From Carboxylicivirga longa (GTDB lineage: Bacteria; Bacteroidota; Bacteroidia; Bacteroidales; Marinilabiliaceae): 64,000 nucleotides of DNA. The position numbers were made by a program, and so were the translations under genes. The notes under the pieces are model-generated. The model saw nothing but the letters and a program-made list of their open reading frames with translations, was not told the DNA's origin and did not search any database. This document shows, one piece after another, positions 1-10,240 of this stretch; within the stretch, counting starts at the first letter, position 1, and the number at the start of each line of letters is the position of its first letter. The stretch covers positions 124,001 through 188,000 of the forward strand of contig NZ_JBNGOZ010000006.1 in NCBI RefSeq assembly GCF_050589825.1, read 5' to 3'.

Positions 1-69
1 GAGTAAATTGCCATAAATTAACATTTAAAATGGATAAGATTGGACGGATAGTTTCAGATACGGTCCGCT

Positions 70-2970
70 CTACAAATCGTTAATATACTTTGATAGATTA
101 TCGCCAGAGGCAAGACCCAGCTTTTGGCGTAGCCGGTAGCGGTTGTTTTCAATAGCCCGGTAAGAAACGTTCATGAGGGTGGCAATCTCTTTAGAGGTCA
201 TATTCATACGAATGTAAGCACATAACTTTTGCTCTCGTCCTGTTAAATCGGGGTGCTTTATCTTAAGTCGATTGATAAAATCAGCGTGTATCTGCTCCAA
301 ATGCAATTCAAACACCTCCCAATGGCTATCACTGTCAATATCTTTGTTAATTTTTTTAATTACACCCTCTAGTTTAGCAGCCATTTGACCTGCATCATTC
401 AGTTTTTTAATACGACTCAGTACATCTTTAACACTTAGTAAAAATTCATTTTTCTGAATAATATTCATGGTCGAGTTAGCCAGCTCCTTTTCCTTAAACA
501 GCATTTCGTCGCGTAACTTCTCATTACGCAACTTTACCATCTCCTTTTCTGTCCGCAATGCCTCATTGGTCAGTTGCTCCTCACGGGCTTTGTACCGCTC
601 CCTTTGCTTTAGCTTTTCGCGTTTCCGACTTAGTTCAATGCGTCGATTAAAGAAATACACCATTGTTATTACCAGAAGAAGAGCAGCAATAAAATAGGCT
701 ATTTTAGCCGGGATTTGGCGATACCAGGGCGGCTTCACAATAAAACTAAAATGCACGGGTCTTGCCTCAACATTATAACGATTTTTGGCATACACAGTAA
801 ATGTATATTCCCCCTCCCTCAGCTTAGTGAACTGTCGAAAGGTAACACTGCTCCATGCTGTAGGCTCTTTGTCCACACCGGAAAGAAAAGTGGCATATTC
901 CACTCCTTCATCCTGATAAAAGCTAGCTGCATAATGAATCTCAAAGGCATTGTTCTTAAAAGGATATTCCGGTACTCTGTACTGAGTAAAACCATCGTCC
1001 TCCTGCTGATGCAACATATATGGAATACTGTCGGTAGTGCCTTTGAAAGACCGCAGGTGCACTTTAAAAGGCATGCGAAAACCAGCGTTACCACTTAAAT
1101 GATAATGGACAAAACCATCTTCCACTCCAAAAAACACGTTTTCATCGTTGAGTACGAAAACAGATTCGAAGGCAGACACCATCTTCTGCTCCAAAGGAAG
1201 AAAAGGATATTCAATCTTTGTATAGCTGGCATCTTCGAGATAACGAAGAACGCCAACCTTGCTGTTTGTAAAAAACCAAATATTTCGATACTGATCTTCA
1301 AACATGCGTCGTGGATACTGTCCTTTGCTGAAAAAGCGATCAAACTCAGTAGTCTGACGTATCCGCCCGTCCCGCTCAATAAGGTAAATACAATCGGTGC
1401 CAACAAAGAACAGCTGCCCCTTAAGTCTGCACACAAGGCCTGTTTTATTATCCGGGAAATGTGAGAAGTCAAACTTACGGCTTTTCACAACCTCTTTATA
1501 ATCCGCACTAAAAGTAACCTGATAGATCCCTTTATTTCCATGCGATACCCATAGACAGCCCTGTTCATCCCATTGCGCAAAACGCGACGATTCACCAAAG
1601 CCCTCAACGCGCTGTGAATAAAGCCACCGCCCGCTCTTTTTATGCAGCAAAATAAAACCTTTATAGGTTCCGGCCAGCATGAGATTCGGTTGCTCCGGAA
1701 TACTTATAAACTTCCACACACCATTGACTGATACCGGTGTAATAAGCTCTGACCTATTATCAACAATGCGTAAAACACCCTGATCGTGACCACATAGTAC
1801 CTCATCACCATCGCTAAAAAGCGACCATACCTGCCCTTCCGTACCGGCCACCTTTTGGAAATCGTCGCGATCTTTCAGAGGATCATGAAAAGGCCCATCG
1901 CTAATGGTAAAAAGAGCCTGATTAGTACCGAAGTAATATTGGCCATGAAATCGCTCCATCACATAACCGGTGCCCAGGTTATAGTATCCACTTAAAAAGG
2001 ATATACCCGACTGAAGATTTACGCGGCTGATACCATTATCCAGCCCACACCATATATTACCTTCTTTATCTTCCAGTAAACTTAAAACCGTATTATTTAG
2101 CAGGCCTTTGTCCTTATCCAGCTGCGCTACCAAATGCCCCTGCTTATCGGTTACCACTAAACCATCCTGTATGGTACCAAAGGCTAAATAACGGTCTCCA
2201 CAGGTATGACCACAAAAAATATTGGCCTGCATAAGATGTTGGTTGGCCTGCACGTTCCAGGGAACAATGGTCTCCATGTTCCAGCTAAAAAGTCCATTTT
2301 TCATCGTTCCCAGCACAATTTGACGAGACGATAAAGCCATAGCTGAGGCCACTATTTTGCCTTTAAATATCTGCCCCCCGGCAACAGGAAAAACCTGGTC
2401 ACCGCGCACCTCCAACAAACCCTGTGCTTCATCCTGCACCAGCAGCATCTCATTTACCAAAAACGAACTAATAAAACGCCCAACAGCTGGTATAACGTAC
2501 CTCAGGTGATCCTCTTCAAATACATACAAGGCTTTCTCAGCCCTAAAAACGATGTATTTCCCCCAGGTATGTATATCCCAAATATCACTAGGCTCATTAA
2601 CTTTGAAAGTATCGGCCAGCGAATGATATTGAAGATGAAGTAAGGAATCATATTGAAAGAACCCAAACTCATTAAAACTACCGACATATATTTTATCATT
2701 AACGCAATTGACGCTGCGCACAGGAGCTTCGCCCATTACTTTATGCAAGTGCCAACGTTCCCCATCATATTCCAGCAAACCATCATTATTGGCGAAGTAA
2801 AGCAAATCGCTATGACTTTGGCTCAAGCCCCAGTTCTGCGTACCCGCCCGGTACTGACGACGATTAAAATTCTGTAAATCAGGAATACCCAGCTTATTGA
2901 CACTTCCTAGCATAAGCATAGGGAGCAGAATCATAACCGTAATAAGCCGAACACGCATCGAGGTTCTCAT
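70..2970 (-). CDS. Membrane-anchored sensor regulator: beta-propeller, Y_Y_Y domain and LuxR-type HTH
   Basis: A 966-residue one-component signalling protein. A hydrophobic N-terminus (about residues 5-25) looks like a signal peptide or anchor. Residues about 40-640 carry repeated Trp/Gly-rich blades of the two-component-regulator propeller type (for example 'NIWCGLDNGI'), expected to be periplasmic. A Y_Y_Y-like Ig domain follows (about 670-745), then one membrane helix (about 755-772), a long charged coiled coil (about 775-860) and a C-terminal LuxR/GerE HTH (about 908-966, beginning LTGREQKL). No histidine kinase or receiver domain is visible, so ligand binding outside is probably passed through the coiled coil directly to the DNA-binding domain in the cytoplasm. 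Such proteins are known in Bacteroidota but their ligands are mostly unassigned. The target genes cannot be told from the window; the gene may act on genes left of base 70. Confidence 0.85.
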   Translation of the reverse strand: MRTSMRVRLITVMILLPMLMLGSVNKLGIPDLQNFNRRQYRAGTQNWGLSQSHSDLLYFANNDGLLEYDGERWHLHKVMGEAPVRSVNCVNDKIYVGSFNEFGFFQYDSLLHLQYHSLADTFKVNEPSDIWDIHTWGKYIVFRAEKALYVFEEDHLRYVIPAVGRFISSFLVNEMLLVQDEAQGLLEVRGDQVFPVAGGQIFKGKIVASAMALSSRQIVLGTMKNGLFSWNMETIVPWNVQANQHLMQANIFCGHTCGDRYLAFGTIQDGLVVTDKQGHLVAQLDKDKGLLNNTVLSLLEDKEGNIWCGLDNGISRVNLQSGISFLSGYYNLGTGYVMERFHGQYYFGTNQALFTISDGPFHDPLKDRDDFQKVAGTEGQVWSLFSDGDEVLCGHDQGVLRIVDNRSELITPVSVNGVWKFISIPEQPNLMLAGTYKGFILLHKKSGRWLYSQRVEGFGESSRFAQWDEQGCLWVSHGNKGIYQVTFSADYKEVVKSRKFDFSHFPDNKTGLVCRLKGQLFFVGTDCIYLIERDGRIRQTTEFDRFFSKGQYPRRMFEDQYRNIWFFTNSKVGVLRYLEDASYTKIEYPFLPLEQKMVSAFESVFVLNDENVFFGVEDGFVHYHLSGNAGFRMPFKVHLRSFKGTTDSIPYMLHQQEDDGFTQYRVPEYPFKNNAFEIHYAASFYQDEGVEYATFLSGVDKEPTAWSSVTFRQFTKLREGEYTFTVYAKNRYNVEARPVHFSFIVKPPWYRQIPAKIAYFIAALLLVITMVYFFNRRIELSRKREKLKQRERYKAREEQLTNEALRTEKEMVKLRNEKLRDEMLFKEKELANSTMNIIQKNEFLLSVKDVLSRIKKLNDAGQMAAKLEGVIKKINKDIDSDSHWEVFELHLEQIHADFINRLKIKHPDLTGREQKLCAYIRMNMTSKEIATLMNVSYRAIENNRYRLRQKLGLASGDNLSKYINDL

Positions 2971-3087
2971 AGCGAATTTTTCTCTTGGGTTTCTACGAAT
3001 TTATAAAAATATCGTCAGACACCGACGGCAATGCCTTAAATCAACTAAGATTAAGTTTTGAAAATTACATATTAATTGCCTATTGAC

Positions 3088-3129
3088 GGAACGGTTCTTT
3101 AATAGCTCCTTGCGATAGAGAACCGTTCC
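3088..3129. other. Perfect 11-bp inverted repeat, possible terminator
   Basis: GGAACGGTTCT (3088-3098) is exactly mirrored by AGAACCGTTCC (3119-3129) around a 20-base loop. It lies 65 bases beyond the end of the barrel protein gene and upstream of the sensor gene, both on the minus strand. There is no U-run on either strand, so it may be a weak terminator, an mRNA-end hairpin, or an operator for the sensor gene. Confidence 0.5.
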
Positions 3130-3193
3130 ATAAAGCATCGTGAACGCCCTACCAACTATAAGACTTATGAGTAGCTACTTTACTTTCAGACCC

Positions 3194-4348
3194 TTAAAAG
3201 GCCTCAGTCATGTTGAAATAAAAAAGGTTTTGATTATTCACCGGATCATGACCTATGTCCAGTCTAAAGTTCATGCGCGGTTGCAACTCAATGCGCAAAC
3301 CGGCACCGAAGTTGGGCAAAAGGTTTTGGGTATCGATAAATGACTTACTAACAGAGCCCACACCGCCCCAGGCCACAAAGCCGAACTTGGACAACAGGCG
3401 CCTGAAACGCGTTTCCTCACCCAGGTTAAGCATGTGTCGATATTCGGCAACGGCCATCACAGCATTTCTATCGCGATAATGACCCTTGTAATATCCTCTA
3501 AGATCGAAGGGCGAACCCACCATGGAGAGCTCCGTAATGGGCACATCACCTGAAGTAAAACGGCCATTGACCATCCAGGCCAACAGGCGGCGTTCTCCTA
3601 ACTTCTTCAAAGACTTAAACTGGCGGTAGTCGAGCATATAAACCCCATAGCTATAGGAACTCCCAAAGGCCTTGGCATAGTAATTGGCAGAAGCTTCAAC
3701 AAACAAGCCCGAATAAGCATTGGCGGGTACATCGCGCGTGTCGTAACTGAATTTGAACCCCACACCCACCTTGGTCATGCGCAAACCATCAGCATCGCCT
3801 CCCTGGGCAATATAATCGGGATCGCCAGCAACACCAAAGCTGGGATCTTTCATATTATTATGCCCTACATCGAGGGCAGCGCCTAAAAATAAATCGGTGT
3901 CGCGGTAACGAAATAAAAATACAGGATTCAACTGAAAATCAACCCCGCGATACTGGGTCGTTTCTTCATCCCGCTCGGTGGCTGTATTAGTATCGTATCC
4001 AACCCCGTAATAATGATTTAGTGTATTGAAGAAATACATTTGTCCGAAGATGCGAAAACGATCTTCATTGAAGAAAAGCTGCGGACGACAGGTCATGCTG
4101 CCGCCCCCATTGGTCATGTAGGCAAAGGCAATGGGCAACACCGAACGTTTTAAAGTACTATCGGCAGGGTTGGTTGAAAAGGTAAACAAACCACTACCAC
4201 CAATGAGCAAGCCATAATCGGGCGTGTATCCGGGGCCGCCTAAAATACTAAACCGTAAATTCCGTGACTGCCTTATAGAGTCACGATTAGCAGCATGCCC
4301 CAAAGCACAAATAGTCACCGCAATTATGAACAATACATTTTTCTTCAT
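3194..4348 (-). CDS. BamA/D15-like outer membrane beta-barrel protein
   Basis: A 384-residue protein with a signal peptide (about residues 1-19, ending ALGHAA) followed by alternating polar/aromatic beta strands and a C-terminal Phe, as in outer membrane barrels. The second half resembles the bacterial surface antigen (D15/Omp85) domain, including the loop region around MVGSPFDLRGY, equivalent to the conserved loop-6 (V/I)RG(F/Y) motif. There is no room for POTRA domains, so it is not the essential BamA but one of the small POTRA-less barrel proteins common in Bacteroidota. Its cargo or role is unknown. It follows the RND efflux operon on the same strand after a 154-base gap, so it could be co-transcribed or independent. 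Confidence 0.75.
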   Translation of the reverse strand: MKKNVLFIIAVTICALGHAANRDSIRQSRNLRFSILGGPGYTPDYGLLIGGSGLFTFSTNPADSTLKRSVLPIAFAYMTNGGGSMTCRPQLFFNEDRFRIFGQMYFFNTLNHYYGVGYDTNTATERDEETTQYRGVDFQLNPVFLFRYRDTDLFLGAALDVGHNNMKDPSFGVAGDPDYIAQGGDADGLRMTKVGVGFKFSYDTRDVPANAYSGLFVEASANYYAKAFGSSYSYGVYMLDYRQFKSLKKLGERRLLAWMVNGRFTSGDVPITELSMVGSPFDLRGYYKGHYRDRNAVMAVAEYRHMLNLGEETRFRRLLSKFGFVAWGGVGSVSKSFIDTQNLLPNFGAGLRIELQPRMNFRLDIGHDPVNNQNLFYFNMTEAF

Positions 4349-4502
4349 CCAACAAAAATAATAAACCCTGTTAAGTTCATCACCACCCCTATGTTAAAAA
4401 AGCCAAATAACATTCGCCGCAATGCGGCAATAAAAACGCACACATCTCACTATAATTAATTCATTGCCAATAATCTATAATCCATATACAGCAAATAAAC
4501 AC

Positions 4503-5912
4503 TTAATTATGCCATCCGCCACCAAGCGCTTTATAAAGATAGACCATGGACAGCAGCTCATCGCGCCGCGCATTATTACGCTGTATCTCAGCATCCAGAA
4601 GACTACGCTGTGCATCCAGCAGATCGAGATAAGAGATTACGCCATTCAAATATTGTAACTCGGCGAGCTCTAAGTACTTTCGCGTAGCAGCCTCAAAATT
4701 AGCCTGCGCCCGATACACCTCTCCGGCTTTCCGAAAAGTCATAATGGCCGTGTTGGCTTCCTGAAAAGCTTGCAGCACAGCCCGCTGATAGGTGTAAATT
4801 TCCTCTTCGTAGCGTGCTTCAGCCTGCCGCTGCCTTGCTTTGAGCTTACCGCCCTGAAAGAGGGGAGCCAGCACATCGCCTGCAATAAACCAGTAAGGCG
4901 ACTTCAGTAACTCACCCAGGTCATCGTTGGAGCGCCCTAAGCGGCCTGTTAACGACAGGCTTGGAAAACGATCAGTAGTAGCCACTCCCACCATGGCGTT
5001 AGCGGCTATCAGCTTCTGCTCGGCCTGGCGCACATCGGGTCGGCGAACCAGTAAGGCGGAGGGCAGTCCGGCCGGCAAGTATTCCGGTAAATCTTGCTCA
5101 TCCAATCCTTTTCCTCTTACCAGGTTGCTTTTGTAGGTGCCCAGCAAAAGCGCCAGTCCATTTTGCGCCACCCGTATCTTACGTTCCAGAACGGGCAGTA
5201 GGGTCATGGTCTTAGCCAGCTCCACCTCGGCCTGTTGCAGGGATGTTTCGGAAGTGAGCCCCCCCCGGAAACGTAAACCGGCGATGCGAACCCCTTCACA
5301 ACGCGCCACCAATGTTTGCTTTACAATGGCCAACTCATCGTGCAGAGCGGTTAGTTTGAAATACGATTCGGCTACCTCAGCCACGATACTCATCTGCAAG
5401 GCACGTTGCGCCTCTTTGGTGGCCAGGTAATCAGCAATGGCTGCCTCACGCCCCCATCGTAATTTGCCCCATAAGTCAATCTCCCAGCTTAAGGTAGCCC
5501 GCACCTCCATCTCTGTGGTGCCATCCACATTATCGCCCCCAAAATTCTCCATCTCCCGCTCGGCCTTAAAATCAGCACCCAGGTTTGGCAACAGATCTGC
5601 GGTGGCAATTCGCTTGGCTGCCATATACTGCTTCAGGCGCGTTCCTGCAATGCGAATATCTTTATTGTTCTCAAGCGCCTTACGGATATAAGTATGCAAC
5701 ACCGTATCCGTATATACATCCCACCATTTCACATCATCGATGGTAAGCGAATCAATGCTCATGACCTCCAGCTTATCCGGCAGATTCAACTCGGGTGGCA
5801 CATATTTCTTCCCTACTTTACACGAACCCATTACAATAAGCAGCATGCCCCCAAGGCATATCATACGCCAAGACGTATCCAATATTCTTATATCATTAAT
5901 ATTCTTCTTCAT
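4503..5912 (-). CDS. RND efflux outer membrane factor (TolC/NodT family lipoprotein)
   Basis: A 469-residue outer membrane channel of the NodT/OprM type. The signal sequence ends in a lipobox (VMGSC, Cys about residue 31), so the protein is likely acylated. It has the paired internal repeat of TolC-like proteins with long helical stretches rich in Ala/Glu/Gln (for example ADYLATKEAQRAL) and the typical 'RRPDVRQAEQKL' segment. It forms the outer membrane exit duct for the pump encoded just upstream. Its ATG overlaps the permease stop codon by one base (TAATG), which indicates translational coupling and makes it the last gene of the adaptor-permease-channel operon. Confidence 0.93.
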   Translation of the reverse strand: MKKNINDIRILDTSWRMICLGGMLLIVMGSCKVGKKYVPPELNLPDKLEVMSIDSLTIDDVKWWDVYTDTVLHTYIRKALENNKDIRIAGTRLKQYMAAKRIATADLLPNLGADFKAEREMENFGGDNVDGTTEMEVRATLSWEIDLWGKLRWGREAAIADYLATKEAQRALQMSIVAEVAESYFKLTALHDELAIVKQTLVARCEGVRIAGLRFRGGLTSETSLQQAEVELAKTMTLLPVLERKIRVAQNGLALLLGTYKSNLVRGKGLDEQDLPEYLPAGLPSALLVRRPDVRQAEQKLIAANAMVGVATTDRFPSLSLTGRLGRSNDDLGELLKSPYWFIAGDVLAPLFQGGKLKARQRQAEARYEEEIYTYQRAVLQAFQEANTAIMTFRKAGEVYRAQANFEAATRKYLELAELQYLNGVISYLDLLDAQRSLLDAEIQRNNARRDELLSMVYLYKALGGGWHN

Positions 5913-8900
5913 TACTGCTGTTTAGAACTTGTGAAACGCGCCTTTACCTTGTAGGTAAGCACAAAAAAGAATGGAACTAACACAATGCCAATGGTAATGG
6001 CCACCAGCATACCAAAAAACACTCCCGTACCAATGGAATGACGTCCGGCCGATCCCGGCCCTGTGGCCAGCACCATGGGCAACATACCCAACACAAAAGC
6101 CAGTGAAGTCATTACGATGGGGCGAAAACGCTGCTTACCGGCCAGCAATGCCGCCTGCACCACATCCTTGCCTTTATCCACTTCCAGCTTGGCAAACTCA
6201 ACAATAAGAATGGCATTTTTGGCCGCCAGACCAATGAGCGTCACCAGGCCAACCTGAAAATAAATATCATTGTCGAGACCAGTGAACCAAATACCTGCAA
6301 AGGCACCCAGTGCAGCAATAGGCAAAGACAATAACACCGCGATGGGCACGAGCCAGCTTTCGTATTGAGCTGCCAGAAACAAAAAGACAAACAGAAATAC
6401 CAATGCCATAATAACACCAGTCTGCCCACCTGCCTGCTTTTCCTGGTAGGATAAACCACTCCAGTCCAGTCCAATATTATCGGGTAGCTTCTGCCTCACA
6501 ATCTCTTCCATCACCGCCATAGCCTGTCCTGAGCTGTAACCTCCGGCCGGCGTTCCCCTTATAATGGCTGATGAAAACATATTAAAACGCTTAATATTTC
6601 CGGGGCCCGTTGAGTAGGAAGCATTTCCCAAAGCAGTCAGCGGAATCATTGCACCATCATCACCCTTTACAAAAAACAAGCCCAGTGCATTTTGATTACT
6701 GCGATAAGGCGCCTCGGCCTGAATATACACTTTATAAATGCGGTTAAACATGTTAAAGTCATTCACATAAACCGAACCCAGAAAAGCCTTCATGGTTGAA
6801 AAAACATCGGCCAAAGGGATGCCCAGCAGCTTCACGCGGTCGCGGTTCACATCAAAATAAAGCTGCGGAATATCGGCCTGCAAAGCCGATGAAATATTGT
6901 TCAGCTCTTTTCGCTGTGTTGCATAAAACAATAATGTATCGGTGGCAGCCACCAGGTTTTCCCAGGTGGCATCACCCTTGGCTTGCAGTTGTAACTCAAA
7001 ACCACCGGAGCTACCCAAACCGGGTATCACAGGAGGCTTGTTAAAATAAAAGCGAGCCTCCGGAATATCGTACAACTCACGCCGTGCCTGATCGATCAGG
7101 TGCTGCAGACTTAGCTCTTTATCCTTCCGCTCGTCCCAGGGCTTGAGGGTAACCGCCAACTCTGCCCTTCCCTGATTGGTACCCACACGCGGACTAGTAC
7201 CCGCAATGCTTTGCACATAAGCCACGGCCTCCTGCTGCCTGAAATAATCAACCACCAGATCAGTAATCACACGGGTACGCTCAAGGGTAGCGCCTTCGTT
7301 CAACTCAATCTCAACGGTAAAAAAGCCCTGATCTTCTTCCGGGATAAAAGAAGTGGGTACAACACGGGCCAACACAAAAATAAAGACCAAGGCCATGCCA
7401 AAAGCTGCCAACACCCGCCGCGGATTGCCACAGGCCAAGCCCAGCACACCCTGATACTTCTCATTGCTGATATTGAGCCATTTATTAATGAAACGAAACA
7501 CCCCATTATTCTTTCCGGATGAAGGCTTTAAGATGAGTGCACATAATGCCGGACTGAGCGTAAGCGCTACTACGGTTGAAATCAACACAGACACTACTAT
7601 GGTTACCGAAAATTGTCGATAGAGCTCACCCGTTATGCCCGAGAGGAAGCTAACGGGTACAAAAACCGCAGCCAATACCAAAGACGTGGCAATGAGTGCC
7701 CCCGACAAGTCCTTCATGGCTTTGTGGGTGGCATCACGGGCATCCAGCTGCTCATCCGCCATAATGCGCTCTACATTTTCAACCACTACAATGGCATCGT
7801 CCACCACAATACCAATGGCCAGGATAAGCCCCAGTAATGTTAACATATTAAGTGAGAAACCCATGGCAAGCATAAACCCAAAGGTACCTATGAGGGAAAT
7901 GGGCACAGCGATAACCGGAATAACGGTGGCACGCCAATTTTGCAAGGACAGAAATACCACAATCACCACTAGCAGAAGCGCCTGAAAAAGTGTGACATAC
8001 ACCTCTTTGATGGATGCCCGGATATAATCCGTCATATCATAGGGAATGAGGTAATCGAGGCCTTCCGGAAAATTATGGCTGATCTCCAGCAGGGCGGCCT
8101 TCACATTATCGGCCACCTCCACAGCATTGGCACCCGGCAAGAGGTAGATGGCCAGCATAGCCGCGTTACCGCCATTGATGGCACTCTCCTGTGTGTAAGA
8201 AGACGACTCCAGCGATACGCGTGCCACATCGCGCATACGAATAAGCGTACCATCGCTATTGGCCCTTATCACAACCTGCTCAAACTCAGCTACGGTTTCC
8301 AGGCGTCCTTTGGTGGAAATGGGCAGGGTAACATCAATGGCCTCCATGGGCTGCAAACCCAGCTCTCCGGCTGCCGACTCACGGTTCTGATCCTTCAAAG
8401 CATCCTGCAAGTCCTTTACAGTAAGTCCGAAGCTGGCCAAACGATCGGGCATCACCCAGATACGCATGCCATAATAACGGCTTCCCCGGTTGGATACACG
8501 CCCCACACCCGGAATGCGCCGAAGTACATCCAACACATTAATGGTGGCAAAGTTACTCAGGTAGATCTCATCGAATTTGGGATCATCCGACACCAGACAA
8601 ATCGTCATTAACTGACTGGCCGATTGCTTTTCGACCGACATACCGTTTTGCACCACCTCGGCCGGCAAGCGTGACTCGGCCAGTTTCACACGGTTTTGTA
8701 TCTCCACCGCGGCCAAATCAGGATCAACCCCCACATCGAAAGTAACATTGATATTTACACCCCCCGAGTTAGAACTGCTCGACTCCATGTAAAGCATGCC
8801 CGGTGTACCATTCAGCTCCTGCTCGATGGGCGTGGCAACGGCTTGCGACACAGTGGTAGCGCTGGCTCCGGGATAGGAACCACTGATTTTTACTACCGGC

Positions 8901-9022
8901 GGTGTGATCTTCGGATATTGATCGATGGGCAAGAATAACAAACCAATAAATCCAAGCAGCACAATCAGTATGGATATAACCGATGAAAAAACCGGTCTTT
9001 CAATAAAAAATCCTGGCTTCAT
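5912..9022 (-). CDS. RND multidrug efflux permease (HAE-1, AcrB-like)
   Basis: The inner membrane, proton-driven pump of a tripartite multidrug efflux system. The protein opens with the family signature MKPGFFIERPVFS and a first helix, then two large periplasmic loops, with the rest of the 12 transmembrane segments around and after them. The proton-relay Asp pair is present in GIVVDDAIVVVEN. Length (about 1036 residues) is normal for AcrB/MexB. I place the start at the ATG at 9020-9022 (MKPGFF) rather than the in-frame ATG at 9047-9049, because the latter would overlap the adaptor gene and adds nine residues before the conserved N-terminus. The gene is four bases downstream of the adaptor stop and overlaps the next gene by one base, so the three are one operon. 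Confidence 0.95.
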   Translation of the reverse strand: MKPGFFIERPVFSSVISILIVLLGFIGLLFLPIDQYPKITPPVVKISGSYPGASATTVSQAVATPIEQELNGTPGMLYMESSSSNSGGVNINVTFDVGVDPDLAAVEIQNRVKLAESRLPAEVVQNGMSVEKQSASQLMTICLVSDDPKFDEIYLSNFATINVLDVLRRIPGVGRVSNRGSRYYGMRIWVMPDRLASFGLTVKDLQDALKDQNRESAAGELGLQPMEAIDVTLPISTKGRLETVAEFEQVVIRANSDGTLIRMRDVARVSLESSSYTQESAINGGNAAMLAIYLLPGANAVEVADNVKAALLEISHNFPEGLDYLIPYDMTDYIRASIKEVYVTLFQALLLVVIVVFLSLQNWRATVIPVIAVPISLIGTFGFMLAMGFSLNMLTLLGLILAIGIVVDDAIVVVENVERIMADEQLDARDATHKAMKDLSGALIATSLVLAAVFVPVSFLSGITGELYRQFSVTIVVSVLISTVVALTLSPALCALILKPSSGKNNGVFRFINKWLNISNEKYQGVLGLACGNPRRVLAAFGMALVFIFVLARVVPTSFIPEEDQGFFTVEIELNEGATLERTRVITDLVVDYFRQQEAVAYVQSIAGTSPRVGTNQGRAELAVTLKPWDERKDKELSLQHLIDQARRELYDIPEARFYFNKPPVIPGLGSSGGFELQLQAKGDATWENLVAATDTLLFYATQRKELNNISSALQADIPQLYFDVNRDRVKLLGIPLADVFSTMKAFLGSVYVNDFNMFNRIYKVYIQAEAPYRSNQNALGLFFVKGDDGAMIPLTALGNASYSTGPGNIKRFNMFSSAIIRGTPAGGYSSGQAMAVMEEIVRQKLPDNIGLDWSGLSYQEKQAGGQTGVIMALVFLFVFLFLAAQYESWLVPIAVLLSLPIAALGAFAGIWFTGLDNDIYFQVGLVTLIGLAAKNAILIVEFAKLEVDKGKDVVQAALLAGKQRFRPIVMTSLAFVLGMLPMVLATGPGSAGRHSIGTGVFFGMLVAITIGIVLVPFFFVLTYKVKARFTSSKQQ

Positions 9023-9026
9023 AGGT

Positions 9027-10166
9027 CTATTGTTTACCTGGGTTAACATTAAGTTCGGAAGCCGCTACGGATTTAACACGGATGCCCGGACTCAGTTTGT
9101 GCTGTCCCTCGGTAATCACCTGCTCGTTTGCTCCTAAGCCCCGTTCAATAACAATCTCATTATCGCGCTCGGGACCCGTCTCCACAAAGCGCTTCTCTGC
9201 TACACTATCGCGGCGCATCACATACACAAAGCTGCCGCCCTTTTCAATAATCAATGATTTGCGGGGCACCACAATGGCTTTTTCCAACACATCCAACAGA
9301 AACTTGACCTTGGTAAACTGACCGGGCAACAACACCTGGTCGGGATTGGCCAGCTCGGCTCGCACACCAAAAGTTCCGGTTTTAGGATCCACCTGCGGGT
9401 CGGCAAAATCAACAATGCCTTCCTTCGGATATACACTATTATCGGCCAGTGTTACCCGCACGGTAGGCTGCCATGAACGCGTACTGTCCGTCTGCCCTAT
9501 GTTTACATTGCGCTCGCGGCTACGCAGATAGTCCAGTGCCGTCATCTTAAAATCCACCAGCACAGTATCGCTCTGCACCACTGTGGCAAGCAGGGAACTA
9601 TTGCCCGGGCTCACGAGGGCTCCTATATCCACATAACGCTCGCTGATAATGCCGTCGAGGGGCGAGCGCACCCGTGTAAAATCAAACTCCAATTGGTATT
9701 GCGCCCTGTCAGCTTTGCTCATAGCCACATTGGCTTCAGCACTTTCGTAGGCGGCCACGGCATTGTCCAGATCGAGGCGGCTGGCTGCATTTTGTTCATA
9801 CAAGGGCTGCAAGCGTTCCAAGTCACGCTGTGCCTTGTTAAAGGCAGCTATGTCGCGCTTAAGCTGTGCCTCGGCCTTATCCAGCCGCGCCTTATACTGC
9901 GACTGATCAATCAGGAACAAGACCTCATCCTGGCCCACTCGCTTGCCTTCCTCAAACATCATTTTCTGAAGATAACCTTCCACACGGGCACGCACCTCTA
10001 CATAGCGATAGGCACGTATACGCCCAACATACTCTCCGTACAGTTTTACATCTTCTTGAATCGCCGGCTCCACAACAACAGCCGCATAATCAGGGGTTCT
10101 CTCTTTTTTACAGGCTAGCAAACTCACCAAGCCGAACAATAGCAACAAGAATTTTCTTAGCATCAT
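9027..10166 (-). CDS. RND efflux periplasmic adaptor (HlyD/AcrA-type membrane fusion lipoprotein)
   Basis: A 379-residue adaptor that bridges the RND permease and the outer membrane channel. The N-terminus is a lipoprotein signal with lipobox SLLAC (Cys about residue 19). It shows the AcrA order: first half of a lipoyl-like domain (VRARVEGYLQKM), a helical hairpin rich in Ala/Lys/Leu (about 95-155), second lipoyl half with the motif RSPLDGIISERYVDIGALV, a beta-barrel, and a membrane-proximal domain ending near the C-terminus. It is the first gene of the operon with the permease and channel genes. A TATCAAA/TTTGATA palindrome lies about 75 bases upstream. Confidence 0.94.
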   Translation of the reverse strand: MMLRKFLLLLFGLVSLLACKKERTPDYAAVVVEPAIQEDVKLYGEYVGRIRAYRYVEVRARVEGYLQKMMFEEGKRVGQDEVLFLIDQSQYKARLDKAEAQLKRDIAAFNKAQRDLERLQPLYEQNAASRLDLDNAVAAYESAEANVAMSKADRAQYQLEFDFTRVRSPLDGIISERYVDIGALVSPGNSSLLATVVQSDTVLVDFKMTALDYLRSRERNVNIGQTDSTRSWQPTVRVTLADNSVYPKEGIVDFADPQVDPKTGTFGVRAELANPDQVLLPGQFTKVKFLLDVLEKAIVVPRKSLIIEKGGSFVYVMRRDSVAEKRFVETGPERDNEIVIERGLGANEQVITEGQHKLSPGIRVKSVAASELNVNPGKQ

Positions 10167-10240
10167 TACATTCAGGGTATCAAGGGTTCAGCTTATAAAA
10201 ATAACATTTTGTGGATTAAAGCGTCATGTTTTTTCCTCTT

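Noticed and set aside
715..1472. Several open frames of 90-127 codons on both strands inside the large sensor gene
   Set aside because: They overlap the sensor coding sequence, show no recognisable domains or signals and look like shadow frames.
3088..3129. 11-bp inverted repeat as an ordinary terminator
   Set aside because: Lacks a U-run and has a 20-base loop, so it is listed as an unassigned inverted repeat rather than a terminator.
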